This document shows, one piece after another, positions 6,589-11,296 of a stretch of DNA of 11,296 nt (position 1 is its first letter; the number at the start of each line of letters is the position of its first letter). This stretch comes from Desulfovibrio sp. (GTDB lineage Bacteria; Desulfobacterota; Desulfovibrionia; Desulfovibrionales; Desulfovibrionaceae): positions 1 through 11,296 of the forward strand of contig VSMX01000072.1 of NCBI GenBank assembly GCA_009773975.1, read 5' to 3'. Position numbers and translations under genes: made by a program. The notes beneath the pieces are model-generated. The model did no database searches and had not been told where the DNA came from. It saw only the letters and a list, made by a program, of their open reading frames with translations.

Positions 6589-7152
6589 TCAGAATGAACT
6601 GACCCGATTAACAGCCTCGAAAATATCCCTGTGCTGAATGCTGGCGTTCAGGTTGAGCTTTTGCGCTTCGTGAACAAGCTCCCGCCGCAAACGCCCCAGA
6701 TCGGTAGTTTTGGGCACAAGCACCTCAAAGATAAACAGGGCACGGCCTTCGCTCATTTCGCCAAGAATGGCCTGCAGATTTTCAATATTGACCCCGTGGC
6801 GCCCAAGAATCCGGCTCATGGCCCCGATAATGCCCGGGCCATCAGGACCGTCGATTGTGATGACAAAGGGCTCCAGCTCAAGCCCCGCGCCCCATGCCTG
6901 CCCGATTGCGGGACGCAGCATGACAGAAAGATCAACCTTGGTGGCAGCCAGGCCATCAACAAGATTTTTCCGCAAATCGTCAAGGGACAAATTTTCAGGC
7001 GCGATGACAACAAAAATGGCCGCAAATTCGCCACAAAGGGTGGTTTGGGTCATTGCTTCTATATTGCACCTGGATTCGCCAAACAGGCTGCTCACTACTG
7101 CCACAACGCCAGGGCAATCCCGGCCAAGGAAGGAAGCGGAATATTTTTGCAT
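6589..7152 (-). CDS. Double-ACT-domain protein (UPF0237/GcvR-like)
   Basis: The 187-residue protein carries two ACT domains, small amino-acid-sensing folds: about 6-80, with 'GRDCPGVVAVVSSLF' and 'CNIEAM', and about 95-175, with 'DGPDGPGIIGAMSRIL' and 'VNIENL'. The C-terminal 'IQHRDIFEAVNRV' closely resembles the end of single-domain UPF0237 proteins. The two-domain layout is like the GcvR regulator, but no DNA-binding domain is present, which is also true of GcvR. It probably senses an amino acid or modulates a partner; the adjacent UPF0210/DUF711 protein is the obvious candidate. ATG 7152 is chosen because GGGAG lies 7 bases upstream; the GTG at 7170 lies upstream of that site. It is the first gene of the minus-strand operon and is divergent from metN. 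Confidence 0.88.
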   Translation of the reverse strand: MQKYSASFLGRDCPGVVAVVSSLFGESRCNIEAMTQTTLCGEFAAIFVVIAPENLSLDDLRKNLVDGLAATKVDLSVMLRPAIGQAWGAGLELEPFVITIDGPDGPGIIGAMSRILGRHGVNIENLQAILGEMSEGRALFIFEVLVPKTTDLGRLRRELVHEAQKLNLNASIQHRDIFEAVNRVSSF

Positions 7153-7204
7153 CGGATTTCTCCCGGTCACTATCAGCCGTGAAATTCGTTCATGCGCTCC
7201 AAAA

Positions 7205-7224
7205 TGTCAATCCGGGAATTGACA
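7205..7224. promoter_or_regulatory. Perfect dyad (candidate operator) between the ACT gene and metN
   Basis: TGTCAAT (7205-7211) and ATTGACA (7218-7224) are perfect inverted arms around a 6-base spacer. Each arm contains TTGACA reading outward, the ideal sigma-70 -35 hexamer, one per strand, so the same 20 bases could serve both divergent promoters. No good -10 is seen at 16-18 bases on either side, which weakens the promoter reading and favours a regulator-binding site. It is 53 bases from the ACT start and 198 from the metN start. Confidence 0.45.
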
Positions 7225-7313
7225 TCTTTCGGATTTCCAGGGCAATTATTCACAATACCAGGCTTGAATCTTCCAGATCTGATACCCTGGCGACTTTAAA
7301 AAATAGCCCGAAC

Positions 7314-7348
7314 GCATTTTGGCGCTTTGCGTTTGGCGCAAAAAATGC
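7314..7348 (+). promoter_or_regulatory. Hairpin in the metN leader
   Basis: GCATTTT (7314-7320) pairs with AAAATGC (7342-7348). After a small internal loop, GCGC (7322-7325) pairs with GCGC (7336-7339). The hairpin is flanked by a further complementary pair, GATACC (7281-7286) with GGTATC (7353-7358), so the leader could form a larger enclosed structure. It does not match SAM-I, SAM-II, SAH or T-box motifs as far as I can tell. The right half overlaps a weak sigma-54-like pattern, TGGCGC-N6-ATGCT (7334-7349), with correctly spaced GG and GC. Confidence 0.3.
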
Positions 7349-7421
7349 TATCCGGTATCTCACGCAAATCATATTGTATTTTTTAATCATCAACCCGGGC
7401 ATAGTGTCTCTTATTTACCCC

Positions 7422-8426
7422 ATGCAAGAAACACCGATCATAAAAATCGAAAATCTTGAAAAAAAATTCAAGGTGAAGAACCGTGAAATCTATGCTTTGC
7501 GTGATATCAATCTTGCAATTGGCAAGGGTGATATTTTTGGCATCATAGGAAAAAGCGGCGCAGGCAAATCCACCCTTGTGCGCTGCATAAATATGCTTGA
7601 AAGGCCGACAGCCGGCAGCGTTTATTTTGAAGGCCGGGATCTTTGCCAGCTTTCCCAGGCCGAATTGCGCAAGGCAAGGCGTTCCATGGGCATGATCTTT
7701 CAGCAATTCAATCTGCTGATGCAGAGGACAGCCCTGAAAAACGTCTGTTTTCCCCTGGAACTCGCGGGGATTGAAGCCTCGCAGGCAAAAAAGCGCGCCT
7801 GCGAGCTGCTTGAGCTGGTTGGCCTGGAAAACAGGATGGAATCCTATCCCTCCCAGCTTTCTGGCGGCCAGAAACAGCGCGTGGCCATTGCCCGGGCCCT
7901 GGCCACGAATCCGGCTGTGCTTTTGTGCGATGAAGCCACAAGCGCCCTTGACCCGGCCACGACGGATTCCATTCTGGGGCTGATCAAGGACATTAACGCC
8001 CGCTTTGGCATCACAGCCGTTGTCATAACCCACGAAATGAGCGTTATCGACAAAATTTGCAGCCATGTCGCAATCATCAGCAAGGGCGTGATTGTTGAGC
8101 AGGGCCTGGTTGAGGATGTCTTTTTTTATCCCAAAACCCTGGCCGCCAAAAGCCTTGTCCTGCCGGAAGCCCTGCAAAAACTTCCCCAGGAAAATCTTTA
8201 TCGGCTCATTTTCAACGGCCGTTCGTCATACGAGCCCGTTATTTCCAACATGGTTCTGCACTGCGGCTGTCCCGTCAATATCATGTATGCGGATACGCGC
8301 GACATAAACGGCATGGCAGTGGGCCAGATGGTGCTTGCCTTGCCGGAAGCCCCGCAATCCCGCCAGCGTATCCTGGATTATGCCAGGGCAAATTCCATTA
8401 TTCTGGAGAAAATGAGCAATGATTGA
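7422..8426 (+). CDS. metN: MetN, methionine ABC transporter ATP-binding protein
   Basis: MetN is the ATPase of the D-/L-methionine importer and works on the cytoplasmic side as a dimer with MetI. The 334 residues show Walker A 'GKSGAGKST' (43-51), the Q-loop 'FQQFNLL' (Gln94), signature 'LSGGQ' (146-150), Walker B 'AVLLCDE' (165-171), the D-loop 'SALD' and the switch His204 ('ITHEM'). Residues from about 258 form the C-terminal NIL domain, an ACT-like methionine-binding domain known to inhibit transport in the E. coli protein. The frame is open far upstream, antisense to the ACT gene, but homology starts at 'IKIENLEKKF', so ATG 7422 is preferred; GTG 7404 is possible. Neither has a clear Shine-Dalgarno sequence, which is odd for a first gene. 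The 3' end overlaps metI by 8 bases. Confidence 0.95.
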   Translation: MQETPIIKIENLEKKFKVKNREIYALRDINLAIGKGDIFGIIGKSGAGKSTLVRCINMLERPTAGSVYFEGRDLCQLSQAELRKARRSMGMIFQQFNLLMQRTALKNVCFPLELAGIEASQAKKRACELLELVGLENRMESYPSQLSGGQKQRVAIARALATNPAVLLCDEATSALDPATTDSILGLIKDINARFGITAVVITHEMSVIDKICSHVAIISKGVIVEQGLVEDVFFYPKTLAAKSLVLPEALQKLPQENLYRLIFNGRSSYEPVISNMVLHCGCPVNIMYADTRDINGMAVGQMVLALPEAPQSRQRILDYARANSIILEKMSND

Positions 8427-9081
8427 TGAAAAAACCCTGGATATGCTCCTTGCCGGCACCTGGGACACCATCTACATGACCCTGGCTGCCACGTTTTTTT
8501 CTTACGTCTTCGGAATTCTCATGGGCGTCATTCTGACCATTACCAGAAAAGGCGGAATTTGTCCCCATGCTGTCGTTTATTCCTGTCTGGATGTCGTGGT
8601 CAATGTTACCAGGTCTTTTCCATTCATCATCCTGATGATTGCCGTTATTCCGTTTACCCGTTTTCTGGTTGGCACCACAATTGGCAACAATGCCACCATT
8701 GTGCCCCTTGTGCTTGCGGCAGCGCCCTTTGTGGCGCGTCTGGTGGAATCCTCATTGCTGGAAGTGGACCACGGTGTTGTCGAAGCCGCCCAGAGCATGG
8801 GCGCCACAACCTGGCAAATTGTAAGCAAGGTTCTTGTGCCGGAGGCGCTGCCCTCGCTGATCAATGGCAGCGCGGTATCCGCCATTACGATTCTCGGCTA
8901 TTCGGCGATGGCCGGCGCGGTTGGCGGCGGGGGCCTCGGCAAGCTGGCCATAATGTATGGCTATAACCGTTACCAGACAGACATCATGATTATCACTGTT
9001 GTGTTGCTGATAGTCATTGTGCAGGTTTTCCAGAGTATTGGAAACTGGGCTACAAGAAAGTGCGACAAACGCGGCGAATAA
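8419..9081 (+). CDS. metI: MetI, methionine ABC transporter permease
   Basis: This 220-residue inner-membrane permease (E. coli MetI has 217) has five or so hydrophobic segments. The cytoplasmic coupling (EAA) loop is at about 122-145, 'EAAQSMGATTWQIVSKVLVP', which docks on the MetN Q-loop region. The Gly-rich 'GAVGGGGLGKLAI' after it and 'RSFPFIILMIAVIPFTR' (65-81) are also characteristic. The ATG at 8419 lies inside the end of metN, an 8-base overlap that indicates translational coupling. Confidence 0.95.
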   Translation: MIDEKTLDMLLAGTWDTIYMTLAATFFSYVFGILMGVILTITRKGGICPHAVVYSCLDVVVNVTRSFPFIILMIAVIPFTRFLVGTTIGNNATIVPLVLAAAPFVARLVESSLLEVDHGVVEAAQSMGATTWQIVSKVLVPEALPSLINGSAVSAITILGYSAMAGAVGGGGLGKLAIMYGYNRYQTDIMIITVVLLIVIVQVFQSIGNWATRKCDKRGE

Positions 9082-9144
9082 GACGAACCTTTGGCACACA
9101 GTGATCCACTTTTAAAAATTCAACTTCCAAAAGGGAAAGGAAAA

Positions 9145-9939
9145 ATGAAAAAACTGTTTTTGACGATGCTGGCATTTATTGGCATGGCCGGTTATGCCCA
9201 GGCTGCCACAACTGTTACCGTCGGCGCTTCCCCAACGCCTCATGCCGAAATTCTGGAAGAAGCCGCCAGGCTTGTGAAGCCCAAAGGCGTTGAATTGAAA
9301 ATTATCGAGTATTCTGACTATGTTCAGCCAAATGTGGCCCTGGACAGCAAGGATCTCGATGCCAACTATTTTCAGCACAAGCCCTACCTTGATGATTTCA
9401 ATACCCAAAAAGGCACAAAGCTGGCTTCCATGGGCCCTGTGCATTATGAGCCTTTCGGCATTTATGCCGGCCGCACAAAAGATCTCAAACAGCTGAAAAA
9501 AGGCGCTATTGTCGCCGTGCCCAACGATGCCACAAATGAAGGCCGCGCTCTCCTGCTCATGCAGGACAAGGGCCTGATCAAGCTGGACAAAAATGCAGGC
9601 CTGACCGCTACAACACGCGATATCACAGAAAACCCGCTCAATCTCAAAATTGAGGAAATCGAGGCTCCGCAGCTGGTGCGTTCGCTCCCGGATGTGGATA
9701 TTGCGGTAATCAACGGCAATTATGCCATTCTGGGCGGCCTGAAAGTTGCTGAAGCCCTTGCTGTCGAAGCCGCCGATTCCATGGCCGCCGCCACCTACGC
9801 CAATGTGCTGGCCGTAAGGGAAAGCGATAAAAAGCGTCCTGAACTGATAACGGTTTATGAAGCCCTCATCAGTCCCGAACTTGCCGATTTCATGAAAAAG
9901 AAATACGCTGGCGCCGTGTTGCCATCTGTGGCAAAATAA
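9145..9939 (+). CDS. metQ: MetQ, periplasmic methionine-binding protein (NlpA family)
   Basis: This 264-residue substrate-binding protein delivers methionine to MetNI. The N-terminus is a Sec signal peptide: MKK, a hydrophobic core, then 'AQA' as a signal peptidase I site at about 18-20, leaving mature 'ATTVTVG'. There is no lipobox cysteine, so unlike E. coli MetQ this is predicted to be soluble in the periplasm. Family motifs are 'VGASPTPHAEIL' (26-37), 'LDANYFQHKPYLDDF' (71-85), 'VAVPNDATNEGRALLL' (123-138) and 'VINGNYA' (188-194). The start is ATG 9145, with AAAGGA 4 bases upstream; an in-frame TTG at 9091 would bury the signal peptide. It lies 63 bases after metI in the same operon. Confidence 0.95.
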   Translation: MKKLFLTMLAFIGMAGYAQAATTVTVGASPTPHAEILEEAARLVKPKGVELKIIEYSDYVQPNVALDSKDLDANYFQHKPYLDDFNTQKGTKLASMGPVHYEPFGIYAGRTKDLKQLKKGAIVAVPNDATNEGRALLLMQDKGLIKLDKNAGLTATTRDITENPLNLKIEEIEAPQLVRSLPDVDIAVINGNYAILGGLKVAEALAVEAADSMAAATYANVLAVRESDKKRPELITVYEALISPELADFMKKKYAGAVLPSVAK

Positions 9940-9968
9940 TTATTGTACCAGAGATTAATTTGCAGATT

Positions 9969-9998
9969 GGACCCGGAGGCATTGGTGTCTCCGGGTCT
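9969..9998 (+). terminator. Candidate terminator hairpin after metQ
   Basis: GACCCGGAG (9970-9978) and CTCCGGGTC (9989-9997) form a perfect 9-bp stem, extended by G-T wobbles at both ends, 30 bases after the metQ stop. The following bases (TGCATTTAAC) hold only a short T-run, so termination may be partial. It separates the met operon from the flippase gene that starts 36 bases later. Confidence 0.5.
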
Positions 9999-10033
9999 GC
10001 ATTTAACATACGGCAAAACGAGGTGAACTCCTC

Positions 10034-11296
10034 TTGAAAGGCCTGCCCGGCATCCAAAAGCATCTGGATGTGTTTTTTTCATTTGGCGCCATCCAGGCGG
10101 CTCAAATTCTGCTCCCCCTTTTGATTCTGCCCTGGCTGGCAAGGATTCTCGAGCCTGAAGCCTTCGGCCTTCTGATGTATATGTGCCTGATTCCGCCTTT
10201 TGTCGCGCTTGTGATGGATTGGGGGTTAATGACAGGGGGCGCCAGAAAAGCGGCCGTTGCGCGCGAGGATCCTGACCAGCATGGAAACTTGCTTGGAGAT
10301 GTGCTGGCAGCAAAAATCCTGCTCGCCTTTTTTTGTCTTGCCATCTGCCTCGCAAGCCGGCCATTTGTGCCTTATGCGGCCCAATATCCCCTTGCCTGGT
10401 TTCTTGCTTTTTGCGCCGGCATTGCTCGCGGCTCCAGCCCTGTCTGGTTCTTTCAGGGCCTTGGTTGTGGCATGCGCAAAATGGCTGTGGCTGATGTTTC
10501 CGCATCGCTGGCAGTAATAATTTTGAGTATTTTATTTATCAGGGAAAATCGGGACTGGCCCTTTTATCTGCTTTTTCTGACGCTCTGCAAAGGATGCGCG
10601 TATCTGTTCCTGGTTTTGGGTCTTGCCAGGAAATATGGCTGCCGCATCAGGATAAAATACGGGCTTGCGGCGCTCTGGCAAACCAGGACGCTTTTCGTCG
10701 GGCCTCTTTCAACCACAATCTGCAATAGCGGAACCCAATTTGTGATGGGATATTGGCTCAGCGCGGTGCAAATGGGCCTGATCAGCGCATCGCATAAAAT
10801 GTTCAGAGCCCTGGCCAGCATTGCAAATCCAGCCGCCCAGACATTGTACCCCGAAACTTGCAGACTGGCTTCCACTGGCAACAAAAAGGCCATGAAAATA
10901 CTTTTGCTTTCCGTGGGCGCGACATTTGCCTGCATGTCCCTGGCAGCCTTTTTGGCCTATTTTCTGGCTCCCATGCTGATCAACGCAGCCCTGGGCAAAA
11001 ATTATGAACAGGCCATTCCGGTATTGCGCGCCATGCTTCTTGCAGTGCCGCCGATGGCTTGTAACCAGATGCTTGCAAGCCAGGGACTGCTGCCGCTTGG
11101 GCTTGAGAAAATCCAGGCCAAAGCCCAGGGTATCGCGGCTTGCGCCAGCTTGCCTCTGGCAGCCTTTCTGGCCTGGCATACCGGAATATCCGGCTGCGCC
11201 TGGCTGCCCCTGATAATTGAAATTATTATTTGCCCATTTCTTTGGCATGGTTTGTGGGAGAATGGTTTAAAAACGTTTTGCAGACCGGGGAAAGAA
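10034..11296 (+). CDS. Wzx-type polysaccharide flippase (MOP superfamily), 3' end beyond window
   Basis: A frame of 421 codons runs from a TTG at 10034 to the window edge without a stop. GAGGTG (10020-10025) is 8 bases upstream of the TTG, there is no in-frame ATG nearby, and the family N-terminus begins right there. The protein is very hydrophobic, with repeated membrane segments of about 20 residues. The first ones carry 'QILLPLLILPWLARILEP' and 'EAFGLL', the usual opening of RfbX/Wzx lipid-linked oligosaccharide flippases; 'GNLLGDVLAAKILLA' near 85-99 also fits. These proteins move undecaprenyl-linked sugar units across the inner membrane for O-antigen or capsule. The last codons are polar and basic ('NGLKTFCRPGKE'), so the true end is probably close. 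It may open a surface-polysaccharide cluster to the right. A teichoic or exopolysaccharide exporter of the same family cannot be excluded. Confidence 0.85.
   Translation, partial: MKGLPGIQKHLDVFFSFGAIQAAQILLPLLILPWLARILEPEAFGLLMYMCLIPPFVALVMDWGLMTGGARKAAVAREDPDQHGNLLGDVLAAKILLAFFCLAICLASRPFVPYAAQYPLAWFLAFCAGIARGSSPVWFFQGLGCGMRKMAVADVSASLAVIILSILFIRENRDWPFYLLFLTLCKGCAYLFLVLGLARKYGCRIRIKYGLAALWQTRTLFVGPLSTTICNSGTQFVMGYWLSAVQMGLISASHKMFRALASIANPAAQTLYPETCRLASTGNKKAMKILLLSVGATFACMSLAAFLAYFLAPMLINAALGKNYEQAIPVLRAMLLAVPPMACNQMLASQGLLPLGLEKIQAKAQGIAACASLPLAAFLAWHTGISGCAWLPLIIEIIICPFLWHGLWENGLKTFCRPGKE

Noticed and set aside
7173..7193. Six-codon upstream open frame (MNEFHG) with GGAG in front, ahead of the ACT gene
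   Set aside because: The spacing from GGAG to ATG is only three bases and the peptide has no repeated regulatory codon, so a leader-peptide role is not supported.
7345..7386. Thirteen-codon open frame in the metN leader as a possible attenuator peptide
   Set aside because: It has no Met codon besides the start, no good ribosome site and no terminator/antiterminator pair after it.
7053..7421. N-terminal extension of metN by 123 codons
   Set aside because: The extension runs antisense through the start of the ACT gene, has no ribosome site or homology, and MetN proteins begin at the region of ATG 7422.
7383..8177. 264-codon minus-strand open frame opposite metN
   Set aside because: It is a shadow of metN, whose ATPase motifs are complete; the translated frame has no recognisable motif.

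Overview
The window carries ordinary bacterial chromosomal genes of roughly 50% G+C. It looks like a Gram-negative proteobacterium, probably an anaerobe. The solute-binding protein MetQ has a plain Sec signal peptide with no lipobox, so it would be lost from a cell without an outer membrane. A Wzx-type flippase is present, and the paired UPF0237 (ACT) and UPF0210/DUF711 genes are common in anaerobes. A Desulfovibrionaceae-like host is a reasonable guess, but nothing here proves it.

Layout. (1) 1-353: the 3' end of an unrecognised plus-strand gene, closed by a clear intrinsic terminator. (2) 408-1927, minus strand: a compact unit of three small genes. They encode a 69-aa single-pass membrane protein, a 142-aa membrane-anchored protein with a likely periplasmic tail, and a 184-aa stand-alone 'wing' (receiver-like) domain of the Orn/Lys/Arg decarboxylase family whose catalytic PLP domain is absent. 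A near-consensus sigma-54 promoter precedes the unit, and its leader and intergenic gap contain several dyads. This is the least ordinary part of the window. (3) 2011-3870, minus: uvrC, complete with all catalytic motifs. (4) 3947-5176, plus: an MFS transporter of the oxalate/formate-antiporter-like type. (5) 5173-7152, minus: a two-gene operon of a double-ACT protein followed by a UPF0210/DUF711 protein. (6) 7422-9939, plus: the D-/L-methionine ABC transporter metN-metI-metQ. It is divergent from the ACT gene across a 269-bp region that holds a perfect 7+6+7 dyad and a structured leader. (7) 10034-11296, plus: a polysaccharide flippase starting with TTG, still open at the window edge.

How the genes relate. 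MetN, MetI and MetQ form one importer, and MetN carries the C-terminal NIL domain that inhibits transport when internal methionine is high. The divergent ACT/DUF711 pair is a well-known neighbour pair of unknown function. Its position beside a transporter that has its own ACT-like sensor domain suggests, without proof, shared amino-acid-responsive control. The sigma-54 unit is predicted to answer to an enhancer-binding protein that is not encoded here. No tRNA, rRNA, CRISPR array, insertion sequence or phage gene was seen.
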